Shown: positions 1 through 8,300, counted from the first letter of the stretch. The stretch: DNA of 36,542 nucleotides from Liquorilactobacillus mali KCTC 3596 = DSM 20444 (GCF_000260415.1 NZ_BACP01000061.1:1-36542); one strand, 5' to 3'. The notes: generated by a model not told the origin, from the letters alone. Made by a program: numbers and translations.

Positions 1-51
1 ACTAATCTTTTTTGACCCTATTTTTTTGTACATAATAGGTCTAAAAACAAT

Positions 52-84
52 AAAAAAGACATCTCCAAAAATACAGAGATATCT
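52..84 (-). terminator. Rho-independent terminator downstream of the LacI remnant
   Basis: Read on the minus strand, a 9-bp stem (76-84 with 57-65, one G-U pair) closes a 10-nt loop and is followed by a run of six T (52-57) and further T-rich sequence. It lies about 175 nt beyond the stop of the LacI-type pseudogene and would have ended that transcript. The stretch 85-259 is AT-rich and shows no gene. Confidence 0.6.
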
Positions 85-259
85 AAAACTATCATAATAG
101 TATTAACATTTTTGAGAATTGTGGAAATTTACAACCTTGCTATATGCAACACTAATAATTCATTAAGTCTCTAATGAGTTGAAAAAATGTTGTTAACTTA
201 TAAAAGTTAAAGTTATTCTATCTCCTTATCAACTATGGTTCTTTTTGTATAGACACATA

Positions 260-855
260 TTACGCCTCAGATAAAATATAATTTATGACTGCTTTACCTA
301 TTTCATGTGGGAAAAAATCAATCGTTGAAAAATCCAAAATCTCACTATACGGCGTATTCTCTTCGCCAATCATTTGAAAATATTTTTTGTGAATATATCC
401 AAGTACCTTTAATCCTAAAATAATACCGGTAGCCATATCATCCCCATTAGCAAAAATGACATCGGGTGGTTGATGGTTGGAAAAATAATTGATGGACCAT
501 CGGTAATCTTCTGAATAACCGGATAGCCCCGTAAAATAATCCTTCCCCTCAATTGCTTTTTCGGAATAAGTATTAAAACTATTTACTTTATCACGAGTGC
601 TTTTACTTTCTTTTGCAGTTCTTTTGACTGTAAAAAGTACTCGATGTTTTTTTGCTTAGAAATCTCAAAAAACAACTACTGATATATTTTTTTCGATCTG
701 GATAAATCATAGGTAATATTGTACTATCTACTTTTTCTGTAAATACAATTTTTCCTAAATTTTATATTTCTTGAGGACAAGCTGTTGATACCAATCCATC
801 AATTACTTGCCAATCTAAAAGTGAAAAATTACATTTTTTCCACGCTTTAATAAGC
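260..855 (-). pseudogene. LacI/GalR-family transcriptional regulator, 5'-truncated and frameshifted
   Basis: Translation of the minus strand gives the sugar-binding (periplasmic-binding-protein-like) half of a LacI-family repressor. The pieces include LIKAWKKCNFSLLDWQVIDG, then IVFTEKVDSTILPMIYPD, FTVKRTAKESKSTRDKVNSF, PPDVIFANGDDMATGIILG and a C-terminus ending EIGKAVINYILSEA and a stop at 260-262. The DNA-binding helix-turn-helix that should precede this is absent. Within the remnant there is an in-frame TAA after the CPQEI segment, an extra base in a T/A run near 647-653 that changes frame, and a TAG near the upstream end. It lies head-to-head with the HAD phosphatase remnant, and the two meet somewhere between about 845 and 875. 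Such regulators usually control neighbouring sugar genes; none survive here. Family assignment is fairly sure; the specific ligand cannot be inferred. Confidence 0.75.
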
Positions 856-1581
856 TTTTTAAGCAACTACAAGAAAAAAAATAGCATTTGTTGTTGCTAG
901 TGGTAATCAATATTTCCAGTTTCGTACTTTTTTCCTAAGAAACTATAAAAACATAACGTTCCTATCAGAAAATGGAGCTAATATCTTGATCGGTGATCAA
1001 CATTTTTGTAATGCAGAATTACCAAAGAATATTGTCATGCACACCTTAAATACACTTGATAAACTAGACCCTATCAACTTAATCGTTTGTGGAAAAAAGA
1101 GTGCTTATATTTTGGAAGATGCCACCGTAGAACAAATATCCAATGCAAAGTTCTATTATCCCAGAATAAGACCTGTTAGATCTTGGAATGAATTATTTAA
1201 TGAAGACGATACATTTTTCAAATTTGCACTTTCTTTTGATCCTTCAGAAATCACAGAAAAATTGACTATATTGCAAACCACTCTAAAAGGAAGCTTGATT
1301 CACATTTCTAGTGGCCATGGTAATATTGATCTTATTATTCCTGGTGTTAATAAATACACTAGGTTAAAATTACTCGGAAAAAAATGGCATATTTCAGATA
1401 GTGAGATAGCAACATTTGGGGATAGTGGCAATGATTTAGAAATGCTTAAACATACCAAATATAGTTTTGCAATGGGAAATGCACAAGAACAAATAAAAAA
1501 GCTGCAAATTCAATTATCGGCTCTAATAATTCTGAGACATTGCTTGACACTATTGAATCAATTATCAATAGTAATAATTAA
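856..1581 (+). pseudogene. Cof-type HAD-superfamily phosphatase, 5'-truncated with two frameshifts
   Basis: The readable protein starts in a Cof/HAD IIB core: IAFVVASGNQYFQFRTFF, then FLSENGANILIGD, the cap domain, and the diagnostic motif IV region GDSGNDLEMLKHTKYSFAMG. Motif I (DxDGT) at the N-terminus is missing because the 5' end is deleted. The run of eight A at 874-881 is one base short of keeping KQLQEK in frame with IAFVVAS. The run of six A at 1495-1500 is one base short of the normal family ending, which is readable in the next frame as KKAANSIIGSNNSETLLDTI and stops at 1579-1581. The family dephosphorylates sugar phosphates or flavin and pyridoxal phosphates in the cytoplasm; this copy cannot. 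The longest single open frame covers about 986-1585 and should not be taken as an intact gene. Confidence 0.8.
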
Positions 1582-1713
1582 ATGAGGATACTCAAACTCT
1601 TTTCTTCAACCATACAAAATTTTCAGTTAGATGAAATTGCCTACCGCAAGTTACCTCAAAACATTGCAGACCGGAATGGTGTCAACTCAAAAAAAAAAAC
1701 GCTCCACAAACTG
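1582..1713 (+). other. Possible 43-codon remnant ORF after the HAD pseudogene
   Basis: An ATG directly follows the restored HAD stop (TAAATG) and opens a 43-codon frame containing the protein-like stretch FQLDEIAYRKLPQNIADRNG, then runs into the A-tract and hairpin of the rpsI terminator. No good SD is visible. It could be the truncated first part of a gene once coupled to the phosphatase, or chance. I do not recognise a family. Confidence 0.2.
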
Positions 1714-1724
1714 AATTGTGAAAC
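1689..1724 (-). terminator. Rho-independent terminator of the rplM-rpsI operon
   Basis: On the minus strand a 10-bp stem (1715-1724 with 1699-1708, two G-U pairs, 6-nt loop) is followed by ten consecutive T (complement of 1689-1698). It begins about 28 nt beyond the rpsI stop. Confidence 0.9.
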
Positions 1725-1751
1725 GCCTTAAACATTGATATATATATAATA

Positions 1752-2144
1752 TTAACGTTTTGAAAATTGTGAAGCCTTACGAGCTTTCTTAAGACCTGGC
1801 TTCTTACGTTCTTTCATACGTGCATCACGAGTCAAGAGACCAGCACGTTTGAGGACGCCGCGGAAATCAGGATCTACTTCAAGCAATGCACGTGCAATAC
1901 CATGACGTGTTGCACCAGCTTGACCAGAGAAGCCGCCACCATCAACGTTAACAAGAACATCATATGAATCCTTTGTTTCCGTAACGTCAAATGGTTGAAC
2001 CATAACTTCGCGTAAGTTTGCAAATGGAACATATTCTTCTGCAGGCTTGCCGTTCATAACAATCTTACCTGTACCTGGTACTAAACGTACACGAGCAACA
2101 GAATTCTTGCGACGGCCAGTGCCTTTATATTGTACTTGAGCCAA
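1752..2144 (-). CDS. rpsI: 30S ribosomal protein S9
   Basis: S9 is a component of the small-subunit head; its C-terminal tail reaches the P-site tRNA. The 130-aa product has the family hallmarks: N-terminal [14 protein letters not shown], central [20 protein letters not shown], and the basic tail ending in SKR, which is the conserved P-site-contacting terminus. Length is typical of Firmicutes. The start is TTG (2142-2144), 8 nt after a GGAGG; no upstream ATG is plausible. It is the second gene after rplM (12-nt gap) and is followed at once by a strong terminator, so the pair forms its own operon. This is the normal L13-S9 arrangement. Confidence 0.97.
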   Translation of the reverse strand: MAQVQYKGTGRRKNSVARVRLVPGTGKIVMNGKPAEEYVPFANLREVMVQPFDVTETKDSYDVLVNVDGGGFSGQAGATRHGIARALLEVDPDFRGVLKRAGLLTRDARMKERKKPGLKKARKASQFSKR

Positions 2145-2156
2145 TTAAGTTTCCTC

Positions 2157-2600
2157 CTAGATTAAGTTTGTGATATCCAATACTTCTGGTTGTTGAGCTT
2201 CATGCTTGTGATCTGCACCACGGTAAACATGTAACTTCTTAGCTTGAGCTTTACCAAGTGTACCCTTTGGAAGCATTCCTTTGATGGATAAAGCAATTAA
2301 CTTCTCAGGATCTTTTTCACGGTAATCACCAGCTGTACGGCTCTTCAAACCACCTGGATGGTCTGTATGATGATAGTAAATCTTTTTTGTTGCTTTACGA
2401 CCTGTCAAAGCAACTTTTTCTGCATTGATAACAATAACAAAATCACCTGTATCAACATTTGGTGTGAATACTGGTTTATTTTTACCACGTAAGATAGAAG
2501 CAACAGTTGAAGAAAGACGTCCCAAAGGAACATCAGTTGCATCCACTACGTACCATTTACGTTCTATTTCGCCTGGTTTTGCAATATATGTTGTACGCAC
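2157..2600 (-). CDS. rplM: 50S ribosomal protein L13
   Basis: L13 is an early-assembly large-subunit protein. The product (147 aa) begins [20 protein letters not shown] after the initiator and contains the conserved [28 protein letters not shown] and [12 protein letters not shown] segments. A longer frame begins at an ATG at 2613-2615, but that ATG overlaps the ribosome-binding site. The GTG at 2598-2600 sits 6-7 nt after GGAGGA and gives the standard family length, so I chose it. It is co-transcribed with rpsI. Upstream are a good promoter and a structured leader, suggesting feedback control of the L13-S9 operon as proposed for the Firmicute L13 leader family. Confidence 0.96.
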   Translation of the reverse strand: MRTTYIAKPGEIERKWYVVDATDVPLGRLSSTVASILRGKNKPVFTPNVDTGDFVIVINAEKVALTGRKATKKIYYHHTDHPGGLKSRTAGDYREKDPEKLIALSIKGMLPKGTLGKAQAKKLHVYRGADHKHEAQQPEVLDITNLI

Positions 2601-2627
2601 GTTTATTTCCTCCATTTACATATGCTT

Positions 2628-2670
2628 GTTTGACACAAAATAAGTTTCCGGGGCCTACTGTGGGGCAAAC
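2628..2670 (-). promoter_or_regulatory. Putative L13 leader (r-protein autoregulatory 5' UTR structure)
   Basis: Between the rplM promoter and its start, the minus-strand RNA can form a base stem GTTTG/CAAAC (2666-2670 with 2628-2632) and, across a 3+1 internal loop, CACA/TGTG (2659-2662 with 2634-2637), enclosing a GC-rich segment. A conserved L13 leader upstream of rplM-rpsI is known in low-GC Gram-positives. Position and structure fit, but I could not test against the Rfam model. Confidence 0.5.
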
Positions 2671-2683
2671 AATACCAAATATT

Positions 2684-2712
2684 ATGATACTTTTTTTTGA
2701 GCCCAAAGTCAA
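2684..2712 (-). promoter_or_regulatory. Promoter of rplM-rpsI
   Basis: Minus strand: -35 TTGACT (2707-2712), 17-nt spacer, -10 TATCAT (2684-2689). It lies just downstream of truA and gives a leader of roughly 75-80 nt. The 17-nt spacing and near-consensus -35 make this a convincing sigma-A-type promoter. Confidence 0.75.
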
Positions 2713-2726
2713 TTAAAACTAATTAC

Positions 2727-3494
2727 TTATTTATTATTTTCTATATCATAGTATACTTTTTTTAAATAAAGCCCGCTTGCTGGTGCAGTTGCACGGCATT
2801 CATTGCGATCTTTAACTTCATACAGGCGTAAAAAATCATGTACTGGCCGCTTGCCATTACCTATTTCCAGAAGCGCTGCAACCATGATTCGTACTTGATT
2901 GTATAAAAAACCATTGCCATAAAATTCAAAAATTATTTCATTATTTTCAAGATTTTCCCTAACAGTTGCATCATAGATAGTTCGCACATGACTCTTAGTT
3001 TGACTACCGGATGCCACAAAACTCGAGTAATCATGTGTTCCAATTACATCCGGAATTGCTTCCTTAATTAATTCAATATTTAATGGATACTTGTAATGTC
3101 CTGTGTAAAACCTCTTGAAAGGATCAACGAAACGTCCGCGACTTACCCGATACATATAGCGTTTGCCATGTGCTGTAAAACGTGCATGAAATTCTTTCGA
3201 AACAATTTTTGCATCCACTACTTGCATATCCAGTGGCAGCATACTATTTAATCCATTCACAATTCCTTGTGCAGGTATATCATTCTCAAGATCAAAATGA
3301 ACAATTTGACCAAATGCATGTACACCAGCATCTGTTCTTCCTGAACCGAAAATATGCACAAACTCTTTTGCCGTGCTCATCTTATTAACTGCTTTTTCTA
3401 AAACATCTTGCACAGTCCGTTGATTTGGCTGACTCTGAAATCCCGCAAAATTTGTTCCATCATACGCCAGCGTTATCATATACCTCTTTGACAT
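2727..3494 (-). CDS. truA: tRNA pseudouridine(38-40) synthase TruA
   Basis: TruA isomerizes uridines 38, 39 and 40 in the anticodon arm of tRNAs to pseudouridine. The 255-aa product has the N-terminal [17 protein letters not shown] motif and the catalytic-aspartate motif [11 protein letters not shown] (Asp near residue 55). The C-terminal half carries [17 protein letters not shown], typical of the family. The start is the ATG of [13 protein letters not shown]. It is 24 nt after ecfT, so it probably belongs to the ecfA1-ecfA2-ecfT-truA transcript, an order common in Firmicutes. No terminator separates it from the rplM promoter. Confidence 0.95.
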   Translation of the reverse strand: MSKRYMITLAYDGTNFAGFQSQPNQRTVQDVLEKAVNKMSTAKEFVHIFGSGRTDAGVHAFGQIVHFDLENDIPAQGIVNGLNSMLPLDMQVVDAKIVSKEFHARFTAHGKRYMYRVSRGRFVDPFKRFYTGHYKYPLNIELIKEAIPDVIGTHDYSSFVASGSQTKSHVRTIYDATVRENLENNEIIFEFYGNGFLYNQVRIMVAALLEIGNGKRPVHDFLRLYEVKDRNECRATAPASGLYLKKVYYDIENNK

Positions 3495-3518
3495 CTAATT
3501 CCTCACATTCATTCATAA

Positions 3519-4316
3519 TTACCAATGGCGCAAGAACAACAAGATAATCAGTACTATCACAAAGACAGCACATCCTGCTGTGTCACCTGTCTGCCAATAA
3601 TGTACCCGATACTTAGTTCTTCCCTCACCGCCACGATATCCCCGAGCTTCCATTGCAGTTGCCAAATCTTCAGCACGATTGAATGAACTAACAAATAACG
3701 GAACAAGTAGTGGGACAACTGCCTTTATCTGCTGCATAATACTTCCTTCACCAAAATTTACCCCTCGTGAACGCTGTGCATTCATAATTTTTGCAGTCTC
3801 ATCCATCAGCGTTGGCACGAATCGTAAAGCAATTGACAGCATCAAAGAAATCTCATAGACCGGAACCTTTATTTTCTTCAAAGGCATCATCAATTTCTCG
3901 AGTGCATCCGCAATCGCAAGCGGTGCCGTCGTTAATGTTAATAACGTTGACATAAAAATGATTAGCACAAACCTACAGAAAACGTATGCCCCATTGATTA
4001 AACCATAATAAGATAGGTTAAACGGTCCCCATCTCCAAAAAACAGTTCCTCCACTACTAAAAAAAATCTGTAGTAAGACCGTGAACAATATTAACCAAAT
4101 TAATGGACGGACACCCTTGATAAAAAAGGCAAAGTTCACTCTGGCAGCTAAAATACTTCCAATTGTCAAAGCAAATAATAGAACATACGATTGCCAATTA
4201 TTAGCTAAAAAGATAATAACAATGAAGAAAAAACTCAATATTAGTTTTGCTCTAGGATCCATACGGTGCACAATTGAATCACCAGGAACATACCTTCCCA
4301 ATAACACTTTACCCAT
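3519..4316 (-). CDS. ecfT: ECF transporter transmembrane subunit EcfT
   Basis: EcfT is the shared membrane scaffold of energy-coupling-factor vitamin and metal importers; it links the ATPase pair to interchangeable substrate-binding S components. The product (265 aa) starts MGKVLLGRYVPGDSIVHRMD, has about five to six hydrophobic segments, and ends with the coupling region AQRSRGVNFGEGS and EARGYRGGEGRT, which contains the typical short-side-chain/Arg-Gly coupling signatures. I chose ATG 4314-4316 over an upstream in-frame start at 4349 because the family begins here. The gene overlaps the end of ecfA2 by 8 nt, so translation is probably coupled. Confidence 0.94.
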   Translation of the reverse strand: MGKVLLGRYVPGDSIVHRMDPRAKLILSFFFIVIIFLANNWQSYVLLFALTIGSILAARVNFAFFIKGVRPLIWLILFTVLLQIFFSSGGTVFWRWGPFNLSYYGLINGAYVFCRFVLIIFMSTLLTLTTAPLAIADALEKLMMPLKKIKVPVYEISLMLSIALRFVPTLMDETAKIMNAQRSRGVNFGEGSIMQQIKAVVPLLVPLFVSSFNRAEDLATAMEARGYRGGEGRTKYRVHYWQTGDTAGCAVFVIVLIILLFLRHW

Positions 4317-5184
4317 GGTGCACACCACCCCCATGCAATAAGGATGCAATTTGTCGAGCTAAGGAAACTTCTGTCAGTGGTAAAGTTGCAAACTTGTACC
4401 CTGTCTTTTTCTCAAACTCCAGCGCAAATTCACCCGCTTTAGGCAATGCAAGGTGATGTTCGACAAGCCAATTTGGTTGAGCAAAAATCTCGCTGGGAGT
4501 TCCACTAGCAATCTGCTTACCTTTTTCCAGTACAATTACATTATCAGCATACTTAGCAACATCATCCATTTGATGGGTAACCAGGACAACTGTTAAGTTT
4601 TGTTCTTCTTTTAACCTCTTGAACATTTCCATAATTTCAAGTCTTCCTTGTGGATCAAGTCCAGCTGTCGGTTCATCCAATACCAAGATCTCAGGCTCCA
4701 TCGCGAGGATACCAGCAATTGCGACACGTCTCATCTGACCACCTGATAATTCAAACGGTGATTTTGATAATAATTCATCATCTAATCCAACTTGTTGAGC
4801 CATTCTGCGAGCTATTGTTTCAGCTTCTTCTTCAGTTTTACCAAAATTTTTTGGAGCAAAGGCAATGTCTTTAATTACTGTTTCTTCAAATAACTGTGCC
4901 TCAGGAAATTGAAATACAATCCCAACGTGTTTACGTAATTCACCTAGTTGCTTATTTTTAGTTTCGGGTGTAATTATTTGTTTACCGACATGAATTACAC
5001 CGCTTGTTGGGCGCAACAATCCATTTAAATGTTGTAAAAAAGTAGATTTTCCACTCCCAGTATGTCCAATTAGTGCAGTATAACTCCCAGTGGGAATCTC
5101 AGCTGAGATATTTTCAAGTGCTTGCTGCTCAAAAGGTGTATTTGGCTGATACGTATAATTTACTGCTTTGAAAATAATTGCCAT
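4309..5184 (-). CDS. ecfA2: ECF transporter ATP-binding subunit EcfA2
   Basis: This is one of the two ATPases powering ECF vitamin uptake. Visible motifs are Walker A GHTGSGKST, Q-loop VFQFPEAQLFE, signature LSGGQMRR, Walker B ILVLDEPTAGLD and the switch histidine in VTHQMDD. The sequence YTYQPNTPFEQQAL near the start is typical of the A2 (A') paralogue. ATG 5182-5184 gives 291 aa. A TTG at 5188-5190, two codons upstream, has the better SD spacing (AAGGA, 8 nt) and may be the real start. The gene overlaps the end of ecfA1 by at least 25 nt and ecfT by 8 nt: a tightly packed ecfA1-A2-T unit. Confidence 0.94.
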   Translation of the reverse strand: MAIIFKAVNYTYQPNTPFEQQALENISAEIPTGSYTALIGHTGSGKSTFLQHLNGLLRPTSGVIHVGKQIITPETKNKQLGELRKHVGIVFQFPEAQLFEETVIKDIAFAPKNFGKTEEEAETIARRMAQQVGLDDELLSKSPFELSGGQMRRVAIAGILAMEPEILVLDEPTAGLDPQGRLEIMEMFKRLKEEQNLTVVLVTHQMDDVAKYADNVIVLEKGKQIASGTPSEIFAQPNWLVEHHLALPKAGEFALEFEKKTGYKFATLPLTEVSLARQIASLLHGGGVHHG

Positions 5185-5993
5185 AGCCAATCAACCATTC
5201 CTTCTTTTGTAAGATATTCATCAGGTACTTTGATTTCTTGTTTTATAAGTTCTTCCTTCAATTTCTCTGAAAAAGGTGGTTCAAGTCCAATCTTAACCAA
5301 GCTTGCTCCATGTGAAAAAATTTTTGCAGGAATATCATCTTGAACAATTTTACCATCATCAAGCACAACCACTCTCTGCGCATTAGATGCTTCATCTATA
5401 TCATGCGTAATTGAAATAACAGTCAAGTGTTCTACTTGATTCAATTCGCGAATAATCTCCAAAACCGATTGACGTCCTTCGGGATCAAGCATGCTTGTAG
5501 CCTCATCAAGAATGATAATTTCAGGCTTTAAGGCAATTATCCCGGCCAATGCAACTCGCTGCTTCTGACCACCTGACAATCTAACGGGTTCATGATCAGC
5601 AAATTCCCACATCCCAACGCGTTCAAGTGCTTGTCTTACTCTAATTAACATCTCTTCACGTGGAATCGCTGCATTCTCTAATCCAAAAGCAACATCGTCT
5701 TCAACATTAGCTCCGACAAATTGGTTATCAGGATTCTGAAAAACCATACCGATTTTGCTGCGTACATCCCAAACTGACTCAGGTGTCAGTTTTATTCCAC
5801 TCACCGTAATTTCGCCACTTTCAGGAGCCAACAAGCCATCTATCAGACGTACTAATGTGCTCTTTCCGCTCCCATTATGCCCAATAATTGCAAGCCATTC
5901 ACCTTTTTTAATTTTTAAATTAAAATTATTGAAATTTTGTACTTCTTGTTGCGGATATTTAAAAGTAAGATTTTTAATTTCAACTATATCCAC
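5160..5993 (-). CDS. ecfA1: ECF transporter ATP-binding subunit EcfA1
   Basis: This is the first ATPase of the ECF energizing module. Motifs and approximate residues: Walker A GHNGSGKST (38-46), Q-loop MVFQNPDNQF (Q86), signature LSGGQKQR (139-146), Walker B IIILDEATSMLD (Asp163, Glu164), switch SITHDIDEA. The 277-aa length is typical. Start codon is GTG (5991-5993), about 11 nt after GGAG. First gene of the ecfA1-ecfA2-ecfT-truA run. An extended -10 promoter candidate lies about 40 nt upstream. In many Firmicutes these genes follow rplQ directly; here a 453-nt gap with two terminator-like structures separates them. Confidence 0.95.
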   Translation of the reverse strand: MDIVEIKNLTFKYPQQEVQNFNNFNLKIKKGEWLAIIGHNGSGKSTLVRLIDGLLAPESGEITVSGIKLTPESVWDVRSKIGMVFQNPDNQFVGANVEDDVAFGLENAAIPREEMLIRVRQALERVGMWEFADHEPVRLSGGQKQRVALAGIIALKPEIIILDEATSMLDPEGRQSVLEIIRELNQVEHLTVISITHDIDEASNAQRVVVLDDGKIVQDDIPAKIFSHGASLVKIGLEPPFSEKLKEELIKQEIKVPDEYLTKEGMVDWLWQLFSKQ

Positions 5994-6031
5994 TGTTTTT
6001 TACTCTCCTCAACTAGAATTTTATAACATTT

Positions 6032-6060
6032 ATCATACCATATTCAGCCTATTAAAAAAG
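6032..6060 (-). promoter_or_regulatory. Candidate promoter of the ecfA1 operon
   Basis: Minus strand -10 TATGAT (6032-6037) preceded by TGG, so it is an extended -10. At 17 nt upstream there is only a weak CTTTTT (6055-6060). The position, 40 nt before ecfA1, and the terminators further upstream make it reasonable. Medium-low confidence. Confidence 0.45.
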
Positions 6061-6167
6061 AGACGAATTACACATTTAATCACGCAAGGAAAAAGTTACT
6101 TCTATGTAAAAGTTAAAATAATATCATTTATATTACTGACCCTTAATTCGTAAAATTCAACTTTTTA

Positions 6168-6202
6168 TTAAAAAAAGGCCAAGCCAAAGTTAAATTTTGA
6201 CC
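6168..6202 (-). terminator. Small terminator-like hairpin in the rplQ-ecfA1 gap
   Basis: Minus strand: GGTCAA (6197-6202) pairs with TTGGCC (6177-6182, one G-U), followed by a run of seven T and more T-rich sequence. A promoter-like element lies only about 15 nt upstream, so this could end a very short RNA or be a second terminator of the r-protein operon. Confidence 0.45.
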
Positions 6203-6216
6203 TGCCTCCTCTATTT

Positions 6217-6245
6217 ATTCCATATAAATGTGTTCCATAAGTCAA
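6217..6245 (-). promoter_or_regulatory. Weak promoter-like element in the rplQ-ecfA1 gap
   Basis: Minus strand TTGACT (6240-6245), 17-nt spacer, TGGAAT (6217-6222). The -35 is good and the -10 poor. Any transcript would start near an AGGAGG (6205-6210) and meet the hairpin at 6168-6202 within about 40 nt. No ORF follows the AGGAGG. Confidence 0.3.
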
Positions 6246-6323
6246 CTTTTTCCAAATAATTTCGAATTTTATTGTCTTGTGTCACATTCCAGAATAAGGT
6301 TTTAAAACTTTTCACTTTAAAAC

Positions 6324-6425
6324 AAAAAAATCACTTTTTATAACGAAGGTTTCCCAATTAAGGTACTTAGGACTAGACTAGGAACTACCCATCATCGTAA
6401 CGCCCAGTTATCGTTATAAAAGTGA
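6324..6425 (-). terminator. Long inverted-repeat terminator after rplQ
   Basis: Minus strand: a 15-nt arm (6411-6425) pairs with a 16-nt arm (6331-6346) with a single bulge, across a 64-nt loop, and is followed by seven T (complement of 6324-6330). It starts 22 nt beyond the rplQ stop and is the natural end of the S10-spc-alpha cluster. The rest of the 453-nt gap (5994-6446) holds the smaller elements listed separately and no gene. Confidence 0.65.
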
Positions 6426-6446
6426 CAAAATGATAGCTATTTCAAA

Positions 6447-6830
6447 CTAGTCAACTAATTCAAGAACAACCATTTTTGCTGCATCTCCACGACGTTCATC
6501 CATCTTGAGGATACGTGTGTAACCACCATTGCGTTCTTCAAAACGTGGTGCTAAATCTGAGAAAAGCTTTTGTAATGCTGATTGAACAACAACATTATCA
6601 CCATCTTCTTTAACATCAGCAACAACATTCATCAAAAATGCAGCAGCACGACGACGAGAAGCCAAGTCGCCTTTCTTACCTAATGAAATCATCTTTTCAG
6701 CTGATTTACGAACTTCTTTAGCACGTGCATCAGTTGTCACGATTTTTTCGTTAACGAGCAAGTCAGTCGTCAAGTTACGCAACATAGCCCTACGATGTTC
6801 ACTTGTTCGTCCTAATTTACGGTAACCCAT
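6447..6830 (-). CDS. rplQ: 50S ribosomal protein L17
   Basis: L17 is a large-subunit protein near the exit-tunnel opening. The 127-aa product begins [20 protein letters not shown], the invariant family start, and has the [22 protein letters not shown] segment in its N-terminal half and a C-terminus ending [20 protein letters not shown]. Length matches Firmicute L17. It follows rpoA by 25 nt with a good SD and is the last gene of the large r-protein cluster, with a long inverted-repeat terminator just beyond the stop. Confidence 0.97.
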   Translation of the reverse strand: MGYRKLGRTSEHRRAMLRNLTTDLLVNEKIVTTDARAKEVRKSAEKMISLGKKGDLASRRRAAAFLMNVVADVKEDGDNVVVQSALQKLFSDLAPRFEERNGGYTRILKMDERRGDAAKMVVLELVD

Positions 6831-6855
6831 GAAGTATTCCCTCCCTTAATAAAGA

Positions 6856-7800
6856 TTAGTCATCATGACGTAATGATAAACCCAAATCAACAAGTTTATT
6901 CTTAACTTCTTCTAATGACTTACGTCCAAGATTGCGGACCTTCATCATATCAGCTTCAGACTTATTAGTTAATTCCTGAACTGTGTTTATTCCAGCACGC
7001 TTCAAGCAATTATAAGAACGAACTGACAAATCAAGCTCTTCAATCGTCATCTCAAGCATTTTTTCTTTATGTGTCTCTTCCTTTTCTACCATGATTTCAG
7101 CATTCTTAGCCTCATCAGTAAGATCAACAAATAAAGTTAAATGTTCTGTTAAAATTTTCGCAGATAAGCTGATTGCTTCACTTGGAGTAACTGCACCATT
7201 AGTCCATACATCAAGTGTCAACTTATCAAAATCATCTTTTTGACCAACACGTGCTTTCTCTACTTGATAGTTTACACGTTCAATCGGGGTATAAATTGAG
7301 TCAATCGGCAACACACCAATTGGCATATCATCAGCCCTGGCTTTGTTATCATCAGCAGAAACATAGCCACGACCAGTGTTAGCAGTCATTCGAACATGGA
7401 ATGATGCGCCTTCGGCAACTGTACAAATATACAGGTCAGAGTTAAGAACCTCGACATCACTACTTCCCTGAATATCACCCGCTGTTACTTCAACCGGACC
7501 AGCAACATTGATTTCCAATGTTTGGTTTTCTTCCGAATCAATACGCAAAGCAACTTTTTTAAGATTCAAAATGATTTGTGTCACATCTTCAAGAACACCC
7601 TTGATAGTCGAGAATTCATGCAATACACCGTCAATTTGAATATCAGTAATTGCTGCACCAGGAAGTGATGAAAGCAAAATACGACGAAGTGAATTACCTA
7701 AAGTAGTACCATAACCACGTTCAAGTGGTTCAACAACAAATTTACCATAATCAAGATTTTCTTCTATTTTATGAATTTTTGGTTTTTCAAATTCAATCAT
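6856..7800 (-). CDS. rpoA: DNA-directed RNA polymerase subunit alpha
   Basis: Alpha forms the dimer that nucleates assembly of RNA polymerase and contacts UP elements and activators. The 314-aa product has the N-terminal assembly domain with [20 protein letters not shown] (about residues 25-45), a linker rich in acidic residues near 230, and the alpha-CTD with [20 protein letters not shown] and [20 protein letters not shown] 7798-7800 gives the standard [14 protein letters not shown] start, with AAAGGGG about 11 nt upstream. A TTG seven codons earlier is open but overlaps the SD. Lies between rpsK (85-nt gap) and rplQ, as is usual. Confidence 0.97.
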   Translation of the reverse strand: MIEFEKPKIHKIEENLDYGKFVVEPLERGYGTTLGNSLRRILLSSLPGAAITDIQIDGVLHEFSTIKGVLEDVTQIILNLKKVALRIDSEENQTLEINVAGPVEVTAGDIQGSSDVEVLNSDLYICTVAEGASFHVRMTANTGRGYVSADDNKARADDMPIGVLPIDSIYTPIERVNYQVEKARVGQKDDFDKLTLDVWTNGAVTPSEAISLSAKILTEHLTLFVDLTDEAKNAEIMVEKEETHKEKMLEMTIEELDLSVRSYNCLKRAGINTVQELTNKSEADMMKVRNLGRKSLEEVKNKLVDLGLSLRHDD

Positions 7801-7885
7801 TCTTATCTTTACCCCTTTCAAAACACGACGTGTAATCTGGCGAAAACATTATGAAGATTTACCTCAAAATGAATACGAAACCACA

Positions 7886-8275
7886 TTAAACACGACGGCG
7901 TTTTGGAGGACGACATCCATTATGAGGAACTGGTGTCACATCGCGAATTGATGTAACCTCAAGGCCAGTTGTCTGTAAAGCACGAATAGCGGCTTCACGA
8001 CCAGAACCAGGGCCTTTAACTGCAACTTCAACACTCTTCATACCATGCTCCATTGAACCCTTTGCTGCAGCTTCTGCAGCCATCTGAGCAGCGAATGGAG
8101 TTGACTTACGGCTACCCCTGAAACCAAGAGCACCTGCAGAAGACCAAGCAATAGCATTGCCATGAACATCTGTAATCATAACAAGTGTATTATTAAATGT
8201 TGAGTGAATATGTGCCACGCCGACTTCAATATTTTTCTTTACTCGACGCTTACGCGAACTTTTCTTAACTGCCAT
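7886..8275 (-). CDS. rpsK: 30S ribosomal protein S11
   Basis: S11 forms part of the small-subunit platform beside the E-site mRNA path. The 129-aa product has the lysine/arginine-rich start [20 protein letters not shown], followed by [16 protein letters not shown] and, centrally, [20 protein letters not shown]. The C-terminal [19 protein letters not shown] tail is highly conserved. ATG start with SD GGAGG. It follows rpsM by 25 nt and precedes rpoA. Confidence 0.97.
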   Translation of the reverse strand: MAVKKSSRKRRVKKNIEVGVAHIHSTFNNTLVMITDVHGNAIAWSSAGALGFRGSRKSTPFAAQMAAEAAAKGSMEHGMKSVEVAVKGPGSGREAAIRALQTTGLEVTSIRDVTPVPHNGCRPPKRRRV

Positions 8276-8300
8276 GAAATAGCTAACCTCCTTTAATTAA

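Noticed and set aside
1-1740. Mobile element at the decayed left end
   Set aside because: No transposase, terminal inverted repeats or target duplication seen; the decay is explained by deletion and frameshifts.
1731-1751. TA-rich tract near the rpsI stop
   Set aside because: Short simple sequence with no repeat unit of note.
5755-6153. 132-codon plus-strand open frame reaching from ecfA1 into the gap
   Set aside because: Its first half is antisense to ecfA1 and the rest is AT-rich non-coding sequence; no SD or family.
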